Shown here one piece after another: positions 16,331-24,239 of a stretch of DNA of 48,849 nt. The stretch covers positions 1-48,849 of the forward strand of contig JBGSOW010000044.1 in NCBI GenBank assembly GCA_041738875.1, in the 5' to 3' direction. Made by a program: the position numbers and the translations under genes. Below the pieces are notes generated by a model. It made no database searches. It was not told the DNA's origin and saw only the letters and a list, made by a program, of their open reading frames with translations. Within the stretch, counting starts at the first letter, position 1, and each line of letters starts with the position of its first letter. The stretch is from JBGSOW01 sp041738875. GTDB taxonomy: Bacteria; Patescibacteriota; Dojkabacteria; CALFHW01.

Positions 16331-16969
16331 ATGGGTATTGGCAATGAGGATGATAGGAATATTCCATTAGATCAACGCTATGGTCTAGGTATAAGATATT
16401 ATGCCGCTCTATTGACTGATGTTATTAACTCGGGTATTTTTCCCGAAGGAGTGGGAGCAATATGGGATACAGTAAACACTGTGCTTATTGAAATATATAA
16501 TAGGCAAGACGCACTTGTATTGCATAAAGATTATGACAAAATTGACGGTGTATTGGTGAGGGTATATGGTGATGGGTCCAAACTTGATGGATTAGAAATG
16601 CGTCCAGTAAGTTCTAGTCTGGGCGATATCCTAGGCTCGTCTAAACTTACTGACTTCATCGATTTCTCAGTTGAAAATATAGGGAGTGTTTTGGATATAA
16701 GACTTGGTCTAGGATATTCACATTTCGCTGGTATATATAGCGATGGATTAATTGATGACGATGAATTGATTAAATGGGCAAATAGAAAATTAATGCCCCG
16801 TGAGATTGCCCCACCTGATGGCACTTTCAAGGTTAGATTAGTTCATGAAAGTGAAGAATACTCAGAAAAGCAGTTATTTCTTGATATAGAAGGTTATGAA
16901 CATACTGTATATTTATATAATTTGAGTGATGAAGGTCTAGGTTTCTGGGCATTCCGAGCACCTAATTGA
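16331..16969 (+). CDS. Unknown 212-residue protein, first of a two-gene operon
   Basis: Not recognised. It is acidic and soluble with no signal peptide or membrane segment. The central part (about 75-150) alternates strand-like and glycine-rich stretches; the C-terminus ends in an aromatic GFWAFRAPN. The next gene starts 18 bases after its TGA, so the two are probably co-transcribed and may work together. It shares its promoter sequence with the orphan gene at 8693. Confidence 0.65.
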   Translation: MGIGNEDDRNIPLDQRYGLGIRYYAALLTDVINSGIFPEGVGAIWDTVNTVLIEIYNRQDALVLHKDYDKIDGVLVRVYGDGSKLDGLEMRPVSSSLGDILGSSKLTDFIDFSVENIGSVLDIRLGLGYSHFAGIYSDGLIDDDELIKWANRKLMPREIAPPDGTFKVRLVHESEEYSEKQLFLDIEGYEHTVYLYNLSDEGLGFWAFRAPN

Positions 16970-16987
16970 TGCACTACTGAACGTACC

Positions 16988-18076
16988 ATGATGATAAATG
17001 GTCAATTTGAAACAACAGGGTTTTCTTGGGAAGGTGAAAGGATACCAGTAGATCTTCGCTTGGAACAAACAATCATATCCCCATCCAATTTTCCAAATGA
17101 TCCAAGGGAACTACTACCTCCAACTTTTACATACCCGATTAGTCCTCATGTGATAGATGCCACTGATACTAGTTTGTTGCCTATTTCTGACCTTAGATCT
17201 ACTGATCCGTATTTTAGTCATCATGATTATGCAATAGTCCCATATATTTTGGCGCTGAATGAGATTCTAGTGCAATATGGTTATACGGACAGAATTAATC
17301 CAAGCCAAGATTTAGTAAAAAGAGCCTATGTAATAGACCATGATGCTTTACATGCTATGCTAGGCGCAATTGGCTATAGCCCAGCTGATGGATTAAATAC
17401 TTCTGAAGATGCAGTCAGGGTAATAGCACAGGATGGTCTAAAATATAAATCACCTTATAAACAATTCTTTAACCCTTCAAAAGTTGGTCATTACAATAGA
17501 AATTTTCCCATCACTAAGTTCATTCCAGAGTCAGATCTTGAGAATTTTATGAACAATATGTATAAGGTTTTAGATGCAACGCCTGAAGAATATCAAGCTG
17601 TGCTTGATATCTTTAAAGCTGCAACAAAAAATTTTACGATTATACATCGTGAAGATATTTTTCTAACTTTTGACAAAGGGGTAGGATGTGTAGATGTTAT
17701 CAAGGAGATTCATAAACTGTTCCATTCAGCCATTCCAGAGGATACTGCAAGTGAAGATTACGAAAGATACAGCAAAATCCAAGAAGCAAGAAAAGTTTTA
17801 TTTCTAAGGCAAGTAAGGTTAATCATGGCATATACAGCAACCGATCTTGAAAGTGCAATAAATATGGCTGAAGAAATGAGTGACTTTGATCCTAGAGTAT
17901 GGGGTGAGGATTATGTATCTGAAATTAGCTCAATATTTAGCGGACCGGAATATAAAGTTGCAAATCGAAATATACTTGTACAAGAGAATACGAGTGACGC
18001 AAGTGGCGGGAAAGACAATTTTAGACAAACATCTGTAACTTTTGTAATTCCCAAAATAAATGATCCTCTAGACTGA
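16988..18076 (+). CDS. Unknown 362-residue protein, second of a two-gene operon
   Basis: Not recognised. Soluble, no signal peptide. The N-terminal ~75 residues are proline-rich and extended; the middle has a DHDALHAML segment whose Asp and His residues could bind metal but fit no family I can name; the C-terminal ~180 residues look helical. Gene spacing (18 bases) ties it to the 212-residue protein upstream. The start may be either of the two adjacent ATG codons. Confidence 0.65.
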   Translation: MMINGQFETTGFSWEGERIPVDLRLEQTIISPSNFPNDPRELLPPTFTYPISPHVIDATDTSLLPISDLRSTDPYFSHHDYAIVPYILALNEILVQYGYTDRINPSQDLVKRAYVIDHDALHAMLGAIGYSPADGLNTSEDAVRVIAQDGLKYKSPYKQFFNPSKVGHYNRNFPITKFIPESDLENFMNNMYKVLDATPEEYQAVLDIFKAATKNFTIIHREDIFLTFDKGVGCVDVIKEIHKLFHSAIPEDTASEDYERYSKIQEARKVLFLRQVRLIMAYTATDLESAINMAEEMSDFDPRVWGEDYVSEISSIFSGPEYKVANRNILVQENTSDASGGKDNFRQTSVTFVIPKINDPLD

Positions 18077-18157
18077 CTTTAGGTAATCTAAATACCCAAG
18101 GTTGCAACAAAACTCTCATATGTTATCATTTCCTATAATTTAAACATTATTAGCAGA

Positions 18158-18694
18158 ATGAAAAAAGTAGTAATCATAGTTATAGGAATAGTAGTAGTTT
18201 GTTGTTGTATCGTAGCAGCAGTAATCGGCGGAAGTGCTATTTTGGTAGCAAATGCAGGGCCGACAAATGACGTACCAGTTTCAAAAATGCAAGCAAGATA
18301 TTTATCTACATTGGGGGATTTCGGAGGTTATAGAGAAATTAGTGGCGATGAATTTAACGTTGCTAGCGACTCAGGAATTGAAACCAAATTCTACGCTAGT
18401 GCGACTTCTAGCCAATCATCCAGAACTGATTCAAATAACTTCATCCTTGTACAAACAGGAGAAGCAATCCTTGGTCCAGAAGATCTAGTTGAAAGAATAG
18501 ATAATGCCAGTTGTAATAATAGAGTGCAGACAAATGTTGTTAATTTAAATATTCGTGAATACAAAGGTAGATGCGGCGACAGAGCTTTTTACTTCCTAGA
18601 AAGAATTAGCGATGAAAAAGTTATCGTTTTTGAGACAGTTACAGAAGGGGAAGATGGTCTACAAAGGTTTATCGATGCATACATCGCCTCATAA
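18158..18694 (+). CDS. Small membrane-anchored protein of unknown function
   Basis: A 178-residue protein. Residues 1-32 are a signal anchor with an unusual CCC triplet inside the hydrophobic run, which could be acylated, though the lipobox spacing is not standard. The outer domain of ~145 residues has two Cys that may form a disulphide and a mixed alpha/beta pattern ending GLQRFIDAYIA. TATAAT occurs 19 bases before the ATG; no Shine-Dalgarno sequence. The next gene encodes a protein of the same layout (also with CxCC in its membrane segment), suggesting a related pair. Confidence 0.65.
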   Translation: MKKVVIIVIGIVVVCCCIVAAVIGGSAILVANAGPTNDVPVSKMQARYLSTLGDFGGYREISGDEFNVASDSGIETKFYASATSSQSSRTDSNNFILVQTGEAILGPEDLVERIDNASCNNRVQTNVVNLNIREYKGRCGDRAFYFLERISDEKVIVFETVTEGEDGLQRFIDAYIAS

Positions 18695-18778
18695 ATAATA
18701 ATTAAAGGAATAGATAAGATTAATACTAAAGATAAAGTTAAAATTTTGTAAAAATATATTAATTTTTAAATAATAATA

Positions 18779-19471
18779 ATGGATAACGAAAAGAAAAATT
18801 CCTCAAAAACTGAGGTTTCAATTAATAAAGATGCTGGTACAGAAGGTAGTACAGAGGTAGAGAGTGTGGTTATTGAAACTGCTGGCGATAACGGCGCTAC
18901 TGGAAGTAATGTTGAAGTCAATGTAAAGAAAGGCAAATCAAATACTGGTTTAATTATTGCGGTTGTCGTTGTATTCTTCATATGTTTGTGTTGTATCGGT
19001 GTTGGATTTGTTGCTTCACAGGCTGCAAATACTTCTTTAACCAGATACAGCGATAATATTATCGAGAACACAATATACGAAACGATTGAAAGAGAAGTTG
19101 AGAATAGTATCGGTGAAGATGCAGATATCAACCTTGGTATCAGAGGAAATGCAACTCTGCCACAGGGCTTCCCAAACGATGTTCCGATTTATGAAGGATC
19201 TAAAATTACTTCTTCATTCAGAAATAGATCTTCAAATGGGGAAGGTTTTGATTATTCAGTGATTTTGAGCGTTAGCGGGGCAGATATCAACGACGTAGTT
19301 GGTTACTACCGAGATGAACTTGCAGATGCAGGTTGGGAATTAGAGTCTGATTCCGAATTTGGAGGATTCTTTATCCAGGGTTACACAAAAGATGAAGCAA
19401 GATTAAGCATGAGTTTTAGCGATATCGAGGGCACAATCGGTGTGACAATATCTGTTTCAGATGTAGATTAA
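18779..19471 (+). CDS. Membrane-anchored protein with DVPIYEG-type domain
   Basis: A 230-residue protein with a disordered, acidic cytoplasmic N-terminus (1-58), one membrane segment (about 59-82, with CLCC), a helical spacer, and a C-terminal domain (~125-230) containing PQGFPNDVPIYEGSKI and YYRDELADAGWELE. That domain pattern (a DVPIYPGA motif, then a helix V-x-x-Y-Y-x-x-x-L-x-x-x-G-W) is common in bacterial lipoproteins and surface proteins of unknown role. A bidirectional terminator follows. Confidence 0.65.
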   Translation: MDNEKKNSSKTEVSINKDAGTEGSTEVESVVIETAGDNGATGSNVEVNVKKGKSNTGLIIAVVVVFFICLCCIGVGFVASQAANTSLTRYSDNIIENTIYETIEREVENSIGEDADINLGIRGNATLPQGFPNDVPIYEGSKITSSFRNRSSNGEGFDYSVILSVSGADINDVVGYYRDELADAGWELESDSEFGGFFIQGYTKDEARLSMSFSDIEGTIGVTISVSDVD

Positions 19472-19530
19472 GCATTTAAAAGCTAATATTTTAGTACTAG
19501 TAATTTACCATTTATTTAGGGTATTTGAGG

Positions 19531-19570
19531 TTGGGAATCGGGGATAAAATCTCCGGTTCCCAATTTTTTC
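19531..19570. terminator. Bidirectional intrinsic terminator
   Basis: TTGGGAA (19531-19537) pairs with TTCCCAA (19557-19563), with an inner GGGGAT/ATCTCC pairing, followed by a T-run (TTTTTTC). It lies between the convergent membrane-protein gene (ends 19471) and the recombinase gene (minus strand, ends 19580); a shorter A-run on the left side lets it work for the minus strand less well. Confidence 0.8.
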
Positions 19571-19579
19571 TTTTTAACT

Positions 19580-20443
19580 CTAAAGTTCGGTAAGTTTTGT
19601 TTTTCTGCCCAGTTTTTTCCTTTTGAGGAGTGGAAGGTAGTTCTCGGTTGAAGATATGCGTTTGTGGCCAACGATTTGGGCGACTTTGGTGATACCGACT
19701 CCGGATTCCAACTGATGAACAATAAATGTGTTGCGAAGGTCGTTTACTGTCGCCTTAGTCACTTTTGCTTTGCGGAAGATGCGGTTCAATGCGGATCTTA
19801 TGTTACGGATTAACATGCTACTGCCGTTTCTTGTATTAAAAACGTAACCTTTGTCGTTTTTTACAGTCCCACGAGTAGAAAGATATTTTTCCATACATTC
19901 TTTTGCAACTGGTGTAAGGTCGATAACTCTCATTGGGTTGCTTGCGTATTCGCGAATTAGTATCTGACCTGGATTTGATTCAAGATGAATATTTTCAATT
20001 TTCAGTCTAGAAACTTCACTAATTCGCATACCCGTTTGCAGCATAAGTTCGATAATCGCGTGCAAGCGCACGTTTGATTTTGCGTGATCCCTTAACCTTC
20101 TGTATTCGGCCTCATCCAAAAATCTTGGAAGTTTTAGTTTAGTCTCAGGGTAGGGTATATCTTTACTGATGTCTGCTTTGATCAATTTCTGCGAGGTTAG
20201 ATACCTTGTAAATGATTTAATACTATTGAGTTTTCGCGAAATTGTTTTATTCGAATAATCTTTCTCCACCAGAGACGCCAAAAAATCCTCAAGGTGCTTT
20301 ACATTCAGATACTTACAATTAACCTCACCTGTAAATTTACTAAGTTGGTCAAGGTCGTTACTGTATGCAGTGATTGTGGATTGAGACTTTTTCTCGCTCT
20401 TCAAAAACCGAATAAAATTTTCAACTGCATCCACTAATATCAT
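19580..20443 (-). CDS. Tyrosine recombinase (XerC/D-like) with altered active-site residues
   Basis: A 287-residue protein with the standard two-part layout: N-terminal SAM-like DNA-binding domain (1-~100) and catalytic domain. Arg140 (TGMRISE), Arg237 (DLRN), His260 (VGHK) and nucleophile Tyr269 (TENYL) are in place. The His normally starting the HxLR box is Asn234, the following His is Asn238, and the beta-hairpin Lys (usually in GKGNKxR) is not evident in EYASNPMR. It is the only recombinase in the window and lies 0.8 kb from the tRNA-Met insert, so it could be the chromosome-dimer resolvase of the cell, a trans-acting integrase for cassettes, or a degenerate copy. Confidence 0.88.
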   Translation of the reverse strand: MILVDAVENFIRFLKSEKKSQSTITAYSNDLDQLSKFTGEVNCKYLNVKHLEDFLASLVEKDYSNKTISRKLNSIKSFTRYLTSQKLIKADISKDIPYPETKLKLPRFLDEAEYRRLRDHAKSNVRLHAIIELMLQTGMRISEVSRLKIENIHLESNPGQILIREYASNPMRVIDLTPVAKECMEKYLSTRGTVKNDKGYVFNTRNGSSMLIRNIRSALNRIFRKAKVTKATVNDLRNTFIVHQLESGVGITKVAQIVGHKRISSTENYLPLLKRKKLGRKTKLTEL

Positions 20444-20624
20444 TTTTTTATTAACTGTTTAATTAATTATTAATTTATAATATAGACAAAGCCATACGAC
20501 CATACAAATATATAGAAAGGCTGTAAGTCTTCTAGGCAGAGACCTGTTAATATGTAAGTGTGATTCTAACATTTTAATGGAAGGATTGCAATTACTATAA
20601 GATACTTGGCATATATCTAGAAAA

Positions 20625-21086
20625 ATGGACATACGTAGGTTAGAAAAAATTAGTATATTTCGCAACTCGCTTCGAGTTTACGAGAAGCTTCTAGAACAAG
20701 GATTCTCACTAGGTAAGGTTTTGCTTTTTGTAGTTCTAGTTGGAATTGTGACTGGGGTTGGGGTCAACATTTCTTTAAATATTTCAAGGGCAAGAGTGAG
20801 CTATGCTGTTTTGGAAACTGAAAACCAGAGACTTTTGCTTGCGAAGGCTGAAAGTGCCAAACTCGAGCAGGATCTGGAGTATTATTCTTCTCTAGAGTAC
20901 CGCAAGCGCTATGCGTATGATTCTTTGAACTTAGCTAGAGACGGAGAAGAGATTTATATTATTGACGGCGCGACACGTGATGATTTTAGTTTTGAACAAG
21001 TGGAGGTAGATCCTGTTAAGCGCAATGATAGCAAATATTGGTGGGATTTTACTGTTAATTTGGTTTTAGGCGGTTTGAGAATATAG
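20625..21086 (+). CDS. FtsB/DivIC-like septum formation initiator
   Basis: A 153-residue bitopic protein: short cytoplasmic N-terminus, a membrane segment at about 32-52, then a coiled coil (about 60-85, ETENQRLLLAKAES), the ELEYYSSLEYRKRYAYDSLNL region that matches the family pattern of a coiled coil running into (Y/E)xxR-xxL, and a short outer tail. FtsB/DivIC proteins sit in the divisome with FtsL and FtsQ. No other division gene is adjacent. Confidence 0.78.
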   Translation: MDIRRLEKISIFRNSLRVYEKLLEQGFSLGKVLLFVVLVGIVTGVGVNISLNISRARVSYAVLETENQRLLLAKAESAKLEQDLEYYSSLEYRKRYAYDSLNLARDGEEIYIIDGATRDDFSFEQVEVDPVKRNDSKYWWDFTVNLVLGGLRI

Positions 21087-21140
21087 CGCTAGTTTTTTGG
21101 CGTCATGTGGCTTTGGTTTGGTAGTAACTATAAATGGTAG

Positions 21141-21146
21141 TATAAT
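21141..21146 (+). promoter_or_regulatory. -10 element for initiator tRNA
   Basis: A perfect TATAAT 55 bases before the tRNA 5' end, giving a leader of about 48 bases to be removed by RNase P. Confidence 0.5.
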
Positions 21147-21201
21147 ATCTTTAATGTATCTATCAATAGGATCGATATGTTGTTTTAATTATTCCACTGA
21201 T

Positions 21202-21273
21202 CGCGGGGTAGAGCAGTGGTAGCTCGTCAGGCTCATAACCTGAAGGCCGTTGGTTCGAATCCAACCCCCGCCA
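21202..21273 (+). tRNA. Initiator tRNA-Met (CAU)
   Basis: Near-identical in layout to E. coli initiator tRNA: CGCGGGG acceptor (21202-21208), anticodon CAT (21234-21236) in loop CTCATAA, and T arm with GTTGG/CCAAC. Position 1 (C) faces C72 (21272), so the first acceptor pair is open, the formylation signal of initiators. The anticodon stem is TCAGG/CCTGA, so the three GC pairs usual in initiators are A-U, G-C, G-C here. CCA is not encoded. Its last 22 bases are part of a direct repeat with 22589-22611. Confidence 0.93.
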
Positions 21274-21274
21274 C
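21252..21274 (+). repeat. Left 23-bp direct repeat (attL-like) in tRNA 3' end
   Basis: Identical over 23 bases to 22589-22611 (offset 1337). It covers the T-loop, the 3' half of the T stem, the 3' acceptor strand, the discriminator and one further base. Confidence 0.95.
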
Positions 21275-21276
21275 AT

Positions 21277-22578
21277 TTAAAAATTCCTCAAACTATTAAT
21301 TAGAAATCTTTGTTCACTATAACCTGCTGTAAATAATCTTATATGAGAATCAATATTGGCTCTATGGTTTCCTATTTTCATAAATATAAATTTCACGATT
21401 AGCGAGAGTGCACTTGTTATACCGCCAATATCATAGCTCGGAAGGTCACTACCCAGCTGGCTAGTATAGTCTCTAATAAATGTATCAGGCTGTATAGCAT
21501 AAGATTTTAGAATTTTATAAATGAAATCTTCGATAAATACATTTTTCTCCTCTTCAGATAAGTTGTGTGTACTTTCTTGCCCAAAAATCAATACAGTTCT
21601 TACTGCATCATCATCAGCATGGTTGTTTAAAAGTTCTCTAATTGAATTCCTAAGATGACATATGACCGTGTCTGATCTAGCTGGGGTTAGTAAGCTACCA
21701 AGTTTAGGGATTGGTTCACCATCGTTAAGTAGTATATTATATGCAGCAATGACTCGTGATGATGAAGTTAGGGATTCTACCTTTCTATGGACTAAAAGTC
21801 TCCGGATAGAATTATTATATTCAATTAGAACCTTCCTATACCCATTAAATGAAATTTCGTACGGTGCATCTGGGCCATTTAAGATTTCCTCATATTGATC
21901 AGCAATAATCTCAAGAGTACCATAACCTTCGAATACGCGAAATGGAAATCTAACATGATTGTATCCATCTGTTTTACGATCTCTACCTATTATATCTAAA
22001 AATCGAGATGCCTCCCTCGTTAATTCTACTCTCTCAGCTAACGCGTCTAGAACGATTCTTTGCTTATGGTTGAGCTGGTACAGAAGAGATGGATCTAAAT
22101 TCTTAATTGAAGGTAGTCTATCGTATGGCGATGTTTCTTCAGCGGATTGTAGATTTGATCGAATAATATTTAATGCTACCGATCCGATTACAAGTCTATT
22201 ATCAACGTACGTTTCTATGTTTAAATAAGTAGTCTCGATTTCAGCTGCAGTGGCTTTTATTGATTGATTGGCATATACTTGTAGGGATATCTTATTGATA
22301 AGAGATAAACGCTCAGCTAATTTCCCAGAATGTCTACCTCGGGACATCGAGTAGAATATGTAAGTCAGCCTTTCTACTAGTGTTTCATAATATACTCGAT
22401 CTTCTAGTGTTAAAAGACTGATCTCTTCTGTTAATAGATTTACTTGTTCGATTCTTCCTTTGGTCTGAGGAGCGAGTTCTATAATATGAAGTTCTTTAGA
22501 CGATTTATCTGATTGAGGTTTATATATTGGCAATACTTCTATTTGTTTCACAGATGTGAATATACTACATCCAGACAT
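21277..22578 (-). CDS. Unknown 433-residue cassette protein
   Basis: Not recognised. The frame is open up to 22617, but its first 13 codons would translate the tRNA repeat, so ATG 22578 just inside the insert is chosen. The protein is soluble, largely helical and leucine-, isoleucine- and serine-rich, with segments such as RHSGKLAERLSLINKISLQVY and SHNLSEEEKNVFIEDFIYKIL, and no recognisable catalytic motif, signal peptide or membrane segment. It may be a cargo factor (defence, toxin or regulator) of the insert. Promoter not evident. Confidence 0.68.
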   Translation of the reverse strand: MSGCSIFTSVKQIEVLPIYKPQSDKSSKELHIIELAPQTKGRIEQVNLLTEEISLLTLEDRVYYETLVERLTYIFYSMSRGRHSGKLAERLSLINKISLQVYANQSIKATAAEIETTYLNIETYVDNRLVIGSVALNIIRSNLQSAEETSPYDRLPSIKNLDPSLLYQLNHKQRIVLDALAERVELTREASRFLDIIGRDRKTDGYNHVRFPFRVFEGYGTLEIIADQYEEILNGPDAPYEISFNGYRKVLIEYNNSIRRLLVHRKVESLTSSSRVIAAYNILLNDGEPIPKLGSLLTPARSDTVICHLRNSIRELLNNHADDDAVRTVLIFGQESTHNLSEEEKNVFIEDFIYKILKSYAIQPDTFIRDYTSQLGSDLPSYDIGGITSALSLIVKFIFMKIGNHRANIDSHIRLFTAGYSEQRFLINSLRNF

Positions 22579-22588
22579 TGATTTGCAA

Positions 22589-22611
22589 GGTTCGAATCCA
22601 ACCCCCGCCAC
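22589..22611 (+). repeat. Right 23-bp direct repeat (attR-like)
   Basis: A lone copy of the tRNA-Met 3' end (T-loop to base 74) without the rest of a tRNA. Flanking bases differ from those at the left copy on both sides, so the duplicated unit is exactly 23 bases. Confidence 0.95.
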
Positions 22612-22706
22612 CATCAAGCATTAAATTTCACAAAAGATCACCCACAAAAATGGGGGCACCGACCCAATATGAAATTACACTAGCGTAATCGATGGTATTT
22701 ATAATC

Positions 22707-22715
22707 TGATATAAT
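22707..22715 (+). promoter_or_regulatory. Extended -10 promoter
   Basis: TGATATAAT at 22707-22715, 35 bases before the ATG at 22751. The leader is A/T-rich and lacks a Shine-Dalgarno sequence. Confidence 0.5.
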
Positions 22716-22750
22716 TTTTCAGAATATTATAAAATAATCAATTCGTTCAG

Positions 22751-23869
22751 ATGGGGATTGAGCAATCAGTGCAACGAGAATATCCAGATCAGCAAAAGGA
22801 GGTAGAAGGTAACGGTACTTTAAGGCCTAGATTGATTAAAGGCGTGATGGTTTTTGTCGCGGGCGTGCTATTGGTTGCGGGTGCTGTCGGTATTGGTGGC
22901 ACTTTGGTTGGGACGCAAGAACTTATGAGGAACGACCCGCGAACGAATTCAATTACCTTCGAAGAAGGTGCATATCCGAATGTAACTTTTCATGATGGGT
23001 ATATCTCTGTCTTGCCCATAGATACTGCGGACGCAGACCCTGAAGTCGTAGGGCTCGTAATAGGTGGGCATAGAGTTTCACCAAATACAACTAATTATTT
23101 GGAGGTTGCTCAAACGATTTTAGAACAAGGCGCAAGCGAGGTTAGAATATTAGATCTTCCTGGTAATACAGTTGATCCCAATACGAGGGGAGATGGCTTA
23201 GAGTTAGACTTCAACGAATGGGGGCTTGCAAGACAAGCAGATTTCACATCTAGGCAAATACAGGAACTACTTCAAGAGAGCAATAGGGTCATAATTTATG
23301 CCGAATCAATGGGAGCAAATGCATTAATCTCTGCACTACGTGATCCAGCTCTATTAGGATTTTTAGATCAAAACTCAGAAAAGGAATTTGAAATTATCCT
23401 AAGTAGCCCACTAAACGATATTCTTGATACTGTGCGCAGCACTGGAGAGCAGAGATATCCTGGGATTGGAGGATCATTCGCAAATAGCTCGATTGCACTA
23501 TATCAATTGCGCACAGGAGTTCCTCTTAGTGAAATTAATGAAGCCAATCAAGCTCAATCAATTGAAGATGTATTGAATACTGGTGTCCAACTCGAAATTA
23601 CTGTAGTTAGTTGTAGTGGAGATAGAACAAATCCTCCTGACACGACTGAGCGGTTTTTTGATTTACTCGAAGCGCTATTCCAGTCTCAATCTCTAGAACT
23701 ATTCGATGGTTCTGGTCTTTTGACACTTATAAAGGTCGAGGTTCCGACTCCTGAGGGAAAGCATGTTTGTGTTTTTGGTCCCATGGTTGGGCCAACTATT
23801 ACTTCACCAGGCCGCGAGCCATATACAATTGATTTAGATGGTTTCCGCGCCCTTTTGAATCTAAGGTAG
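22751..23869 (+). CDS. Membrane-anchored alpha/beta-hydrolase-fold protein
   Basis: Residues ~28-52 form a signal anchor after a basic RPRLIKG stretch. The outer part shows an alpha/beta-hydrolase outline: a GLVIGGHRVSP strand-turn, LDLPGNT, and a nucleophile elbow YAESMGANAL with Ser186 (AESMG instead of GxSxG), then a late PEGKHVCVFG that could bring the catalytic His. Two Cys occur near the C-terminus. It is likely an extracytoplasmic hydrolase or an inactive relative. Substrate unknown. It begins just downstream of the tRNA-Met insert and has its own promoter. Confidence 0.65.
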   Translation: MGIEQSVQREYPDQQKEVEGNGTLRPRLIKGVMVFVAGVLLVAGAVGIGGTLVGTQELMRNDPRTNSITFEEGAYPNVTFHDGYISVLPIDTADADPEVVGLVIGGHRVSPNTTNYLEVAQTILEQGASEVRILDLPGNTVDPNTRGDGLELDFNEWGLARQADFTSRQIQELLQESNRVIIYAESMGANALISALRDPALLGFLDQNSEKEFEIILSSPLNDILDTVRSTGEQRYPGIGGSFANSSIALYQLRTGVPLSEINEANQAQSIEDVLNTGVQLEITVVSCSGDRTNPPDTTERFFDLLEALFQSQSLELFDGSGLLTLIKVEVPTPEGKHVCVFGPMVGPTITSPGREPYTIDLDGFRALLNLR

Positions 23870-23895
23870 TTTGCTCCTCCTGACCTTCCAAAGTG

Positions 23896-23924
23896 TATAG
23901 TAAACTATATTAAAATGTTATAAT
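23896..23924 (+). promoter_or_regulatory. hicBA promoter and operator-like palindrome
   Basis: TATAGT (23896-23901), AA, ACTATA (23904-23909) is an inverted repeat ending 9 bases before the -10 TATAAT (23919-23924). The ATG of hicB is only 9 bases after the -10, so the mRNA is probably leaderless. HicB antitoxins commonly repress their own promoter through such repeats. Confidence 0.6.
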
Positions 23925-23933
23925 TGGCTTACT

Positions 23934-24239
23934 ATGAAAAGGAAAGAAATCAATATACAAATAGATAATCTTCAAATTATTGTTATTAAACAAGGCGAGT
24001 ATTATGTATGTTATTCACATGCTTTAGACTTTTCTAGCTATGGGGAAACTTCCGACCTAGCGAAGAAGAGATTTTCCGAAGCTGTCGAGATATTTTTCGA
24101 GGAAACTTTTGAGAAAGGTACGTTAGTAAAAGAACTAGAGAGTCTAGGCTGGCAGGTAGATGTGAGGAAATCCCAATATTTACCTCCAATGATGGTTGAA
24201 TCTTCACTGCAACCTGTATCTTTCAACCTACATGCCTAA
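23934..24239 (+). CDS. hicB: HicB-like antitoxin
   Basis: A 101-residue protein with the HicB partial RNase H-like fold: strands around VKQGEYYVCY and SHALDFSSYGET, then a helix with AKKRFSEAVEIFFEE and a closing GTLVKELESLGW. These match the family pattern (Y-x-A-x-x-P-x-x-G-x-x-x-G-x-T-x-x-E-A-x-x). It neutralises HicA and probably represses the operon. Its stop overlaps the start of the toxin gene by 8 bases. The antitoxin-first order is the reverse of classical hicAB. Confidence 0.75.
   Translation: MKRKEINIQIDNLQIIVIKQGEYYVCYSHALDFSSYGETSDLAKKRFSEAVEIFFEETFEKGTLVKELESLGWQVDVRKSQYLPPMMVESSLQPVSFNLHA

Larger units (their letters stand above)
21275..22611. mobile_element. One-gene insert in initiator tRNA-Met gene
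   Basis: The 1337-bp unit bounded by the 23-bp tRNA-derived repeat holds just one gene, on the minus strand, which fills it almost completely (stop 3 bases from the left repeat, start 11 bases from the right). The tRNA is left intact, as with islands using tRNA 3' ends as attB. No integrase is inside; mobilisation must be in trans or the insert is a fixed remnant. Confidence 0.8.

Noticed and set aside
22579..22617. Thirteen extra N-terminal codons of the tRNA-insert gene.
   Set aside because: They would translate the tRNA-derived repeat. The ATG just inside the insert is a better start.
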